Shown piece by piece: positions 17,556-25,800 of a stretch of DNA of 64,000 bases (position 1 is its first letter; each line of letters starts with the position of its first letter). The translations under genes and the position numbers were made by a program. The notes beneath the pieces were generated by a model. The model was not told the DNA's origin and ran no database searches. It saw only the letters and a program-made list of their open reading frames with translations. Source of the DNA: Oerskovia turbata (lineage in GTDB: Bacteria > Actinomycetota > Actinomycetes > Actinomycetales > Cellulomonadaceae); NCBI RefSeq assembly GCF_000718325.1, contig NZ_JOFV01000002.1, positions 248,001 to 312,000 on the forward strand. Reading direction: 5' to 3'.

Positions 17556-17675
17556 GCTGTTCGGTGCGTTGCACGTCACCTCGCCGTACCGTCGAGGCAC
17601 GTCGTGCCGACCCCGACCCGAGCCTGCCCGGGAACCGCTCCACGACCCCTGACGACCGGCCGGAAGGACACGACA

Positions 17676-18404
17676 TTGACCGCCACCGCAGGCACCCTCG
17701 AGGCGCGCGTGCTCTCACCCCTCGTGGTCGCGGGCCTGACCACGCTCTCGACCGTCGACTGGCCGGGCCGGCTCGTCGCGACGGTCTACCTCCAGGGATG
17801 CCCGTGGCGCTGCACGTACTGCCACAACCCGGACCTCGTCACGGCCCCTCCCCGCGGGGCCCAGGGCGCCATCCCCTGGACCGACGTCCTGGCGTTCCTC
17901 ACGGAACACCCCGGGCCCCTCGACGGCGTGGTCTTCTCGGGCGGCGAACCGACCCTCCAGGCCGCGCTCCCGGCGGCGATCGCCGACGTGCGAGCGCTGG
18001 GGCTCGGCGTCGGGCTGCACACCGGGGGCGCGTGGCCCGTGCGCCTCGAGCACGTCCTGCCCCTCGTCGACTGGGTGGGTCTCGACATCAAGGACCTGCC
18101 CGACCAGTACGCACGGGTCACGGGCGCCGGCCCCTCGGGAGAGGCCGCGTACCGGTCGCTCGCGACCTTGCAACGCTCGGGCGTCCCGCACGAGGTGCGG
18201 ACCACGGTCGACCCGACCGTGCACTCGCGCCACGACGTCCTCGAGCTCTGCGGGCAGCTCTCCGCGATGGGAGTCAGGGGTCACGTGCTCCAGGAGGCGC
18301 GCGGCGTCGGAGCGGACCCCGCGTACGCCGCAGCGCTCGCCGGACGGCGCTTGTCCGACGTCCTGCACGACGACGACCTGCCCCTGACCCGGCGACGCAC
18401 CTGA
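17676..18404 (+). CDS. nrdG: Anaerobic ribonucleotide reductase activating protein (radical SAM)
   Basis: A 242-residue radical SAM protein. Cys42, Cys46 and Cys49 (GCPWRCTYCHN) bind the [4Fe-4S] cluster, and SGGEPTLQ supports SAM binding. It is annotated as NrdG, which installs the glycyl radical on class III ribonucleotide reductase, and belongs to the longer NrdG/PflA-like subgroup. The start is a TTG at 17676 with GGAAGGA eight bases upstream; no ATG or GTG fits better. The expected partner nrdD is not next to it. It may activate another glycyl-radical protein. A strong hairpin follows. Confidence 0.85.
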   Translation: MTATAGTLEARVLSPLVVAGLTTLSTVDWPGRLVATVYLQGCPWRCTYCHNPDLVTAPPRGAQGAIPWTDVLAFLTEHPGPLDGVVFSGGEPTLQAALPAAIADVRALGLGVGLHTGGAWPVRLEHVLPLVDWVGLDIKDLPDQYARVTGAGPSGEAAYRSLATLQRSGVPHEVRTTVDPTVHSRHDVLELCGQLSAMGVRGHVLQEARGVGADPAYAAALAGRRLSDVLHDDDLPLTRRRT

Positions 18405-18423
18405 CCGCGCCTCCGGTCACCCT

Positions 18424-18469
18424 CGTGTCAGAACCAGCGTGACCCCTGCGTCACGCTGGTTCTGACACG
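18424..18469. repeat. Palindrome C, 19-bp arms, between nrdG and putA
   Basis: Perfect arms 18424-18442 and 18451-18469 between convergent genes; probably a bidirectional terminator. Its left 17 bases (TGTCAGAACCAGCGTGA) are identical to those of the palindrome embedded in putA at 20610, so the two belong to one repeat family. Confidence 0.85.
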
Positions 18470-18477
18470 TCCGGGGA

Positions 18478-21400
18478 TCAGCGCGTCACGTGCCCGAACC
18501 GGTGCATCGTCCGGCTGATCGCCTGCTCGCGCAGGACCGTCAGCAGCTCGCGCCGACCGCTCGCGAGCACCGGGTGGTCCAGCACCGTCACGTCGCCCAC
18601 GTGGCCCGCCGCGGCCTCGCGCAGCCCGGGCGCCGAGCCCACGACGCGCACCCGCCCCGTGACGTCGCCGCGTGCGACGGCCGCGGCGAACGCCTCGTGG
18701 CTCACGGCCGACGGCCCGTCGGCGCGGCTCACGACGACCGGCACCCCGGCCGTGCGCGCCGCGGACAGCACACGCTCGACCTCGACCGGCGCAGCCCCGT
18801 CCCCGACACGGACCGTCAGGACGTCGACCGGCCGGTACCGGAACACGTTCGACTCGACGTGGAGCGCCGACGGGTCGTGCTCGACCGCGAACTCGTGCGC
18901 CCACCAGCGGGCGTCGTCGGCCCGGGCCCACGCGAGCCACGCCTCGGGCGAGGTCTCGCGCGCGGGCACGGGTCCGCCGTCGGGCAGGCCGCCCACGGGG
19001 GCCGAGCCCGCGGCGGCCGCGTCGCTCCACGTGCCCAGCTCGGCCACGTAGTTGGGCCCGCCCGCCTTGGCGCCGGGCCCCACGGCCGAGCGCTTCCAGC
19101 CGCCGAACGACTGACGCTGCACGATCGCGCCCGTGATGACCCGGTTGACGTACGCGTTGCCGACCTGGACGCGGTCCAGCCAGGTGTCGACCTCGGTGCC
19201 GTCGAGGCTGTGGATGCCACCCGTGAGGCCGAACGAGACCGCGTTCTGCAGCTCGATGGCCTCGTCGAGCGTCGCGGCCGTCATGATGCCCAGCACCGGG
19301 CCGAACACCTCGGTGAGGTGGAAGAACGAGCCCGGCGCGACGCCCGAGCGCAGCCCAGGCGTCCAGAGGCGCCCGTCCTCGTCGAGGCGGCGCGGCGCGA
19401 CGAGCCACTGCTCCCCGGGCTCGAGCGTCGTCAGGGCGTGCAGCAGCTTGCCGCCCGCGACCTCGGTGAGCGGCCCCATGGTCGTGGCGACGCCCGTCGC
19501 CGGGCCGACCACGAGCGAACGGACCGCGTCCACGAGCTGCACCTGGAACCGGCGCCCCGTCTCGGTGCGCTGGTCGCCGACCGAGCCCACGAGGATCACG
19601 AGCGAGGCCGCCGAGCACTTCTGCCCCGCGTGGCCGAACGCGGAGCGCACGACGTCGGCCGCTGCGAGGTCGAGGTCCGCCGAGGGGGTCACGACGATCG
19701 CGTTCTTGCCCGACGTCTCGGCGAGCACGTCGAGGCCGGGACGCCACGACGCGAACATCTGCGCGGTCTCGATGGCCCCGGTGAGGATGACGCGGGCCAC
19801 GCCCTCGTGCGTCACGAGGTGGCGGCCCAGGTCGCCGTCGGGCACGCGCGAGAGCTGCACGACGTCGCGGACGGACTCCGTGGTCAGGGTGCTCCCGGCG
19901 GGCGCACCCGCCACGGCGTCCGCGAGCCCCGCGTGGATCGCGTCGACCGCGACCTCCAGGCAGCGCGGTGTGGCCGGGGCCGGCTTCGCGATCACGGCCG
20001 AGCCGGCCGCGAGCGCCGCGACGATCCCGCCCACGGGGATCGCGACGGGGAAGTTCCACGGCGGGGTCACGAGCGTCACGCCGTCGGGCGTGAACCTCGC
20101 GCCGGGCACCTGGTCGAGCGCATCGGCCGACTGCGCGTAGTAGCTCGCGAAGTCGACGGCCTCGCTGACCTCGGGGTCCGCCTCGGCGACGGTCTTGCCG
20201 GGCTCGTGCACCATGGCGGTCACGAGGTCGGTGCGGGCTGCCTCGAGCCGGGCGGCCACGGCGCGCAGCGCGCGGGCGCGGTCCGTGGGGGCGACCTGCG
20301 CCCAGGCCGCGGTGGCCTTCCGGGCGCGCGCGACGACGTCGTCCACCTGGTCCGTGCTGGTCATCTCGGGCGACTGCGCGGGCACGTACCCGGAGTCCGG
20401 GCCGACGACCCGCGCGGCCCAGGCGCGGTTGGCCGCGACGGCCGGGTCGGTGTCGACGGCGTTGGTGAACCGCTTCCCGGCGGCGACCTGCCCGACGGCG
20501 TCGCGCGCCTGACGACGTGGCGTCACGTCCGCCGCGGAGTAGCGGGTGCCGAGCTCGACCGAGGCACGGTAGGCGGCCTCTTGACGGTCCATCGCGCTCC
20601 CCCCGGGCTTGTCAGAACCAGCGTGAGCCCGAGGGCTCGCTGGTTCTGACAGGTCCGAGCCGGCGGGCGCGAACATGGCGTGCAGGAAGTTCTGCTCGGC
20701 CGCGTTCTCCTCGAGACGGCGCACGAGGTAGGAGATCGCGACGTCGAAGTCCTCGCGGGCCACGACCGGGGTGTAGAGGACGACGCGGCCCGCGTCGAGG
20801 GCGACCTCGTCCCGCACCGCCCGCGCCTCGCCCGGTGCCATGCCCTGGAGCATCTCGATGTCGAGCGCGTGGGCGACACCGCGCGCACGCGCGGCGAGGA
20901 TCGCGAGCGCGACGTGGAACAGGTTGTGGCTCGCGACGCCGATCCGCACCGCGTCGGTCCGGGGGGCGCGCAGCGCGTGGTCGACGAGGCGCACGTAGTT
21001 GGCGTCGACGTCGGGCTTGGTCGGGTAGGGGGCCTGGGCCCAGCCGTGGAGCTCGGCCTCGACCTTCTCCATCGCGAGGTTCGCGCCCTTGACGAGGCGC
21101 ACCTTGACGGGGGCGCCGCCCGCCGCGACGCGCTCGGTCGCGAACGCCGTGATGCCGTCGAGCGCACCCAGCGCGTCGGGGAGGTACGCCTGGAGCACGA
21201 TCCCGGCCTCCAGGCCGCGGAACTCCTCGCGCCCCAGGACCGCCTGGAAGACCTCGGTCGTCAGGGCCAGGTCGCGGTACTCCTCCATGTCGAGGTTGAG
21301 GAACACCCCGTGGTCGCGCGCGGCGCGGTACAGCGGCAGGAGGCGCTCGACGACGCGGTCGCGCGAGCCCTCGAGGTCCCACGTGACGAGCTGGGACGCG

Positions 21401-22062
21401 ACCGAGGACACCTTGACCGAGACGTAGTCGACGTCGGGACGCTCGACGAGCGCGATGGTCCGCGCGAGGCGGGCCTGGGCCTCGTCCTCGCCGAGCACGG
21501 CCTCCCCGAGGAGGTTGACGTTGAGCGCGTAGCCCTCGGCGCGCGTGCGCGCGAGGTGCTTGCCGAGGCCCGGGCCGGCGTCGGCCACGAGGTGACCCAC
21601 GAGCTGGCGCAGGCGGATCCGCGCGGCGGGCACGACGACCTTCGGCAGCACGGGCGCCATGCGCGCCCCGAGGCGCAGGAGCGCGGTGTCGACCCGGCCG
21701 AGGAAGCCCTTCGCGCCGCCTGCGAGGTCGCCCAGGAGGCCGAGCTCGTGCGCGGCGACCTGGACGTCCTGAGGGCGGGCGACGTTGTCGACGAAGCGCA
21801 CCGCGAGCTCGAGGCCCGCGGGGTCGGACACGAGCGCGCCGAGGCGCTCGGCGGTCCTGCGCTCGCGCGCGCCCTCCGAGGCCGCGGCCGCGGCGGCGAT
21901 CCAGCTGCGGGCGAGGCGCGCGGCGTCGTCGGTCAGGGAGTCGATGCCGACCGTGGCGTCGATGCGGTCGTCGACGCTGGTCAGGGGCGAGGAGGCACCG
22001 GCTCGTGACCGGTCGTCCGCGCGTGGAGCACCCGCTGGGGCGCTCGAGTCGTGGCTGCTCAT
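18478..22062 (-). CDS. putA: Bifunctional proline dehydrogenase / P5C dehydrogenase
   Basis: A 1194-residue PutA. The FAD-dependent proline dehydrogenase barrel covers about 60-465. The NAD-dependent glutamate-semialdehyde dehydrogenase covers about 510-1010, with the general base in ETSGKNAIVV and nucleophile Cys816 in GQKCSAAS. A C-terminal ALDH-like extension runs to the end. It oxidises proline to glutamate. The linker between the domains (about residues 471-484) is encoded by an inserted palindrome. The AGGAGG before the ATG touches it directly; a GGAGG at a more usual distance lies just upstream. A PAS-AraC regulator is divergent. Downstream glutamate can be deaminated by the dehydrogenase at 25801. 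Confidence 0.95.
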   Translation of the reverse strand: MSSHDSSAPAGAPRADDRSRAGASSPLTSVDDRIDATVGIDSLTDDAARLARSWIAAAAAASEGARERRTAERLGALVSDPAGLELAVRFVDNVARPQDVQVAAHELGLLGDLAGGAKGFLGRVDTALLRLGARMAPVLPKVVVPAARIRLRQLVGHLVADAGPGLGKHLARTRAEGYALNVNLLGEAVLGEDEAQARLARTIALVERPDVDYVSVKVSSVASQLVTWDLEGSRDRVVERLLPLYRAARDHGVFLNLDMEEYRDLALTTEVFQAVLGREEFRGLEAGIVLQAYLPDALGALDGITAFATERVAAGGAPVKVRLVKGANLAMEKVEAELHGWAQAPYPTKPDVDANYVRLVDHALRAPRTDAVRIGVASHNLFHVALAILAARARGVAHALDIEMLQGMAPGEARAVRDEVALDAGRVVLYTPVVAREDFDVAISYLVRRLEENAAEQNFLHAMFAPAGSDLSEPASPRAHAGSDKPGGSAMDRQEAAYRASVELGTRYSAADVTPRRQARDAVGQVAAGKRFTNAVDTDPAVAANRAWAARVVGPDSGYVPAQSPEMTSTDQVDDVVARARKATAAWAQVAPTDRARALRAVAARLEAARTDLVTAMVHEPGKTVAEADPEVSEAVDFASYYAQSADALDQVPGARFTPDGVTLVTPPWNFPVAIPVGGIVAALAAGSAVIAKPAPATPRCLEVAVDAIHAGLADAVAGAPAGSTLTTESVRDVVQLSRVPDGDLGRHLVTHEGVARVILTGAIETAQMFASWRPGLDVLAETSGKNAIVVTPSADLDLAAADVVRSAFGHAGQKCSAASLVILVGSVGDQRTETGRRFQVQLVDAVRSLVVGPATGVATTMGPLTEVAGGKLLHALTTLEPGEQWLVAPRRLDEDGRLWTPGLRSGVAPGSFFHLTEVFGPVLGIMTAATLDEAIELQNAVSFGLTGGIHSLDGTEVDTWLDRVQVGNAYVNRVITGAIVQRQSFGGWKRSAVGPGAKAGGPNYVAELGTWSDAAAAGSAPVGGLPDGGPVPARETSPEAWLAWARADDARWWAHEFAVEHDPSALHVESNVFRYRPVDVLTVRVGDGAAPVEVERVLSAARTAGVPVVVSRADGPSAVSHEAFAAAVARGDVTGRVRVVGSAPGLREAAAGHVGDVTVLDHPVLASGRRELLTVLREQAISRTMHRFGHVTR
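20610..20651. repeat. Palindrome D embedded in frame in putA
   Basis: A 42-bp hairpin: 14 paired bases at the base, one bulged T, then GAGCCC and GGGCTC around a GA loop. It shares TGTCAGAACCAGCGTGA and GCTGGTTCTGACA with palindrome C. Its 42 bp equals 14 codons, so it keeps the putA frame, and it falls in the linker between the two catalytic domains. Confidence 0.85.
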
Positions 22063-22115
22063 CCTCCTAGCGTGCCTCCGTTGCTGACGCTTCGTCTTGT
22101 ACGATCCGGGCTGTC

Positions 22116-22883
22116 ATGGCATCGCTTCCGGACAAGTCCACCCCACCACGCACCTGGCCAGGCGGCGAGGCGCTGCTCGCTGCCCTCAGCCCCGCGATGG
22201 TCGACCTCATGGACGAGCTCTCCTCCACCATGTTCTGCGCCAAGGACGTCACGGGCAGGTACGTGCTGGTCAACCGGGTCTTCGTGGCCCGCACCAACGA
22301 GCGCTCTCGCCGCGCGGTCCTCGGCAAGCGCGCCACGGACCTGTTCGTCCCGCAGCTCGCCGAGCGCTACGACCAGCAGGACGCCGAGGTCCTGCGCACG
22401 GGGCGTCCGCTGCGCAACGAGCTCGAGCTCATCCGCCGCCTGGGCGGCACGCCCGGCTGGTTCCTCACGTCCAAGCTCCCTGTGCACGACGGCGCCGGTC
22501 ACCTCGTCGGGCTCGTCTCGGTCTCGCAGGACCTGCGCGAGGACGACGCCGACGACGCGTCGATGGACTCGATGACGCGGCTCGTCGCCGGGATCGAGCA
22601 GCGGCTCGGGGAAGCCCTCACGGTCGCGGACCTCGCGGCTCTCGCGGGCTGCACGCCCGCGGTCCTCGACCGGCGCGTGCGCCGCGTGTTCTCCCTCAGC
22701 CCGCGCCAGCTCGTGCTCCGCGCCCGCGTCGGCCGGGCGGCCGAGATGCTCGCGGGCTCCGACACCGCGATCGCGCAGATCGCGGTCGTCACGGGCTTCT
22801 ACGACCAGCCCGCGTTCACCCGGACCTTCGCGCGCCTCACGGGCGAGACGCCCTCGTCGTTCCGGCGGCGGGCGCGACGGTAG
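22116..22883 (+). CDS. PAS-domain AraC-family regulator, likely of putA
   Basis: A 255-residue protein with an N-terminal PAS-like sensor (about 25-140, FCAKDVTGRYVLVNRVF) and a C-terminal AraC double helix-turn-helix (about 160-255, ending in FTRTFARLTGETPSSFRR). It starts 53 bp from the divergent putA, so regulating proline catabolism is the simplest role. A TACGAT hexamer lies 10 nt before the ATG and there is no clear Shine-Dalgarno, suggesting a very short leader. The ligand of the PAS domain is unknown. Confidence 0.9.
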   Translation: MASLPDKSTPPRTWPGGEALLAALSPAMVDLMDELSSTMFCAKDVTGRYVLVNRVFVARTNERSRRAVLGKRATDLFVPQLAERYDQQDAEVLRTGRPLRNELELIRRLGGTPGWFLTSKLPVHDGAGHLVGLVSVSQDLREDDADDASMDSMTRLVAGIEQRLGEALTVADLAALAGCTPAVLDRRVRRVFSLSPRQLVLRARVGRAAEMLAGSDTAIAQIAVVTGFYDQPAFTRTFARLTGETPSSFRRRARR

Positions 22884-23152
22884 GCGCGCACTCCGGGTCC
22901 GGCATGGCCCCGGGTGAAATGCGCCCGAGGCAACCTTCTCGATGAGCGAGGCGCGGCGAGGACCGGGAGAGTGACACCTACATATCGGCACATCTCTTCC
23001 ACTACCAGGGTCTTCATGGGCGAAGACGCTCACCGTCGCACGGCGGGCCACCTGCCAGCCGCTCGGCCACCGGAGACCACACGACACTCCTTCCCGGCGT
23101 CGTCACGCACCACATGACGCGCCATTCCGCCTCATCAGGAAGCAGGCCACAC

Positions 23153-24374
23153 ATGCCACACCCACGCCGTCCGCTCGCGCTCGTCGCGATCTGCGCGATC
23201 TGCGCGATCGCCAGCGTTCCCTTCTCGCTGGTCGCGACACCAGCGGCAGCTGACCGACAGGCGCCCCCCCACCGCCACCGCCGCCGCCGCCGAGCCCCTC
23301 TCGATCGACCTTCCGCACCCGCTCTCGCTCGACGGCGCCCAGGACCTCGCAGAGGCGCTGGGAACCGAGGTCGACTCGTTCCGATTCAGCCAACCCGGCG
23401 TGGAAGGCGAGTACTTCCCCACCGCGGAGTACCCACACGACGCGTTCCTCAGGGACTTCGCCCTGGACTTCGGCACGACTCCCGAGATCGTCTCCCTCGA
23501 CGTCACGACGCCGACGATCTCCCGCGCCGCCTCGACATCAGGGCCCTTCGAACGCTCCCGCGCACTCGCCGCTGAGATTCCCGAGCACCAGGCTCAGCCC
23601 GTCAACAACCCCCGCGCTGACAATATCTTCGCTCGCGGAGTCGCCGAGGCGAAGAGCAAGTCACTGCAGCCGCTCGCCGCAGGCGTGCCGACCTGGGGTC
23701 CGGGATACACCGAGATCGCCGCCATGACGGATCGCGATGGACGCGCGGTCATCTACACCTACAACTCCTGGGCGAACGGCCGAAGCCCCGCACAACTGCA
23801 CTGGGACTGGGGGATGGAGATCGATGTCTCACAGTTCAACAACAACTTCTCGGGCACCCGACCGGGCTGTGCCAGCGGATTCCAGAACGCCTTCTTCGCC
23901 ACACAGACATACCCGAGTGGGAACGGCGTCCACTCCTGGGCGGTCTATGAGGGCTCCGACATGAGCACGACGACGAAGATCTCCCCGTACTTCGACAAGA
24001 ACTCCGACTTGGACCCGTGCAACCGCCAGTCGATGGCCATCGGGCTCGGGTCGCCCCAGGAGATCAGGATGCAGAACGGTGGCGGTTCCCTGCAGACCAT
24101 CATCCGAGCACCGCGAGGCAACGTCGCCGGGAGCCCGATGTCAGCCGCCGCCCAAGCGCTCTCCAATGACTGCAACGACCTGGGCATGATCGCGCAGAGC
24201 GACTGCATGGGGATCAACGTCAGCAGGCCCTTCCCAGGACCGGGCAGCCAGTCGATGCCGATCGTGGGCGCGCACCGGAACATCCGTGTTCCCACCTGCA
24301 CCTACACCACGCAGCCCAGCACGGTGTTCGAGTGGAAGGAAGGCATCGGAGCCGCGGGCTGCATCCAGGGATGA
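23153..24374 (+). CDS. Secreted protein of unknown function, frameshifted at a C-tract
   Basis: The signal peptide is in one frame (ATG 23153, hydrophobic core VAICAICAIASVPF, Ala-rich cleavage region). The mature protein continues in the +1 frame to the stop at 24374. The switch falls at a run of seven C (23264-23270); with six C the reading is continuous (QAPPTATAAAAEPLSIDL). Without correction the longest frame starts at a GTG at 23400 and lacks a signal. The mature part is rich in Trp, Asn, Gly and paired Cys (CASGF, CNRQS, CNDLG, CMGIN, CTYTT, CIQG), fitting an extracellular fold. I recognise no family. Lower GC than its neighbours suggests acquisition. The 269 bp upstream hold no other gene. 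Confidence 0.7.
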
Positions 24375-24393
24375 GCGCTCGGGGCGCGGCCCG

Positions 24394-24801
24394 CTACGTC
24401 CTCGCGACAGCGCGCCGCGCCCCCAGGGCAGCGCTCGCCAGTCCGCCGACCACGCCGACCACGGCCACGGAGAAGACGATCAACAGGGCATTCTGCCGAG
24501 ACGGGGGCGCGAGCTCGAACGACTGTCGTGACGTCCCGCCATCTGCTGTCGGCCAGCCGCATTCCAGGGTCGCGCTCAGCCAGTCCACCCGGACGTCCGT
24601 CGGAAGGTCCTGAATGGCACCTGTCGCGCTCTGGGAATGGCGGGCCAAGCAGGCGCCTTCTGGGCCGTTGTCACTCCGGAGCGCCGCATACATCGGACCG
24701 GCGAGTCCGACCACGGAGAGCACTACGACAAGGCCGCTCACGATCGCCACCCACACACCGCCGCGGACGATTCTCGGAGCATCACGCCTCTGTCGATCCA
24801 C
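24394..24801 (-). CDS. Hypothetical protein with two membrane segments
   Basis: A 135-residue protein with a helix near the N-terminus (about 16-40) and one near the C-terminus (about 104-128). Between them is an external loop with two cysteines (GACLA, LECGW) that could form a disulfide. No family recognised. GTG start at 24801. It is convergent with the frameshifted secreted-protein gene and may have been acquired with it. Confidence 0.72.
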   Translation of the reverse strand: MDRQRRDAPRIVRGGVWVAIVSGLVVVLSVVGLAGPMYAALRSDNGPEGACLARHSQSATGAIQDLPTDVRVDWLSATLECGWPTADGGTSRQSFELAPPSRQNALLIVFSVAVVGVVGGLASAALGARRAVART

Positions 24802-24926
24802 CGAGCCAGGCTAACCGCTGCGGAGATCTCCGCCCGCAGGACGCGCCCGGCCACGGACGACGCGCGAGGAAGACGTCCGCCCTCCCGGCTCGCGCTCCCC
24901 CATGTCCCGTGCCAAGACTGGGAACC

Positions 24927-25697
24927 ATGATCTCGATCCCCACCGCCGCCCTGCCCGGCGGAGACATCCCCCTGCTCGGCCTCGGCACGTGGCAGTCCGA
25001 GGGTGACGACTGCTACCGCGCGGTGCGCCACGCGCTCGACGTCGGGTACCGGCACATCGACACCGCGACCATGTACGGCAACGAGGAGCAGGTGGGCCGG
25101 GCGCTCGCCGCGTCCGGCGTGCCGCGCGAGGACGTGTTCCTCACGACCAAGTTGCGCCCCGCCGACGTCGGCCGTGAGCACGAGACCCTCGCGCAGTCGT
25201 TGCGCCTGCTCGGCACCGACTACCTGGACCTGTGGCTGATCCACTGGCCGCCGTCGGGCGACGCCTCCCCGTGGGTGTGGGCCGAGCTGCTCGCGGCCCG
25301 GAACGTGGGGCTCGTGCGGTCGGTCGGGGTGTCGAACTACTCGGTCGACCAGCTCGACGTCCTGTCCGAGCAGACGGGCGAGACGCCCGCGGTCAACCAG
25401 ATCCCCTGGGGCCCGGACGACTACGACGCCCACGTCGTCGAGCAGCATGCCCAGCGTGGCGTGGTGCTCGAGGGGTACAGCCCGTTCAAGCGCACGAACC
25501 TCGACTCGCCCGCCCTGCAGGCGGTCGCGCGGGCCCACGGGGTCAGCACCGCGCAGGTCGTCGTGCGCTGGCACCTGGACCACGGTTTCGTCGTGATCCC
25601 CAAGTCGGTGACCCCGGCCCGGATCGAGGCGAACTTCGACGTCTCGGGCTTCTCGCTGAGCCCCGACGAGCTTGCGAGCATCGACACGCTCGGGTGA
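24927..25697 (+). CDS. Aldo/keto reductase
   Basis: A 256-residue NADPH-dependent oxidoreductase of the AKR5-like bacterial group (2,5-diketo-D-gluconate reductase type). The catalytic tetrad is visible: Asp45, Tyr50, Lys75 and His106 (HIDTATMYGNE, TTKLRP, LIHWPP). The C-terminal IPKSVTPARIEANFDV motif binds the cofactor phosphate. The natural substrate is unknown. No Shine-Dalgarno is seen; AAGACT ends 7 nt before the ATG. Confidence 0.93.
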   Translation: MISIPTAALPGGDIPLLGLGTWQSEGDDCYRAVRHALDVGYRHIDTATMYGNEEQVGRALAASGVPREDVFLTTKLRPADVGREHETLAQSLRLLGTDYLDLWLIHWPPSGDASPWVWAELLAARNVGLVRSVGVSNYSVDQLDVLSEQTGETPAVNQIPWGPDDYDAHVVEQHAQRGVVLEGYSPFKRTNLDSPALQAVARAHGVSTAQVVVRWHLDHGFVVIPKSVTPARIEANFDVSGFSLSPDELASIDTLG

Positions 25698-25800
25698 CGA
25701 TCCGGCGGGCGACGTGAAACGGTCCCCGACCTGGCGGTACGTTGGACGGGCACGGTCCCTCACCTCGGGACCGAAGAATCCCTCATCACCCGGAGGAAGA

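Noticed and set aside
23400..24374. Secreted-protein gene starting at the in-frame GTG 23400
   Set aside because: That start lacks a signal peptide and cuts off coding sequence continuous upstream; a one-base frameshift joining the signal peptide explains the locus better.
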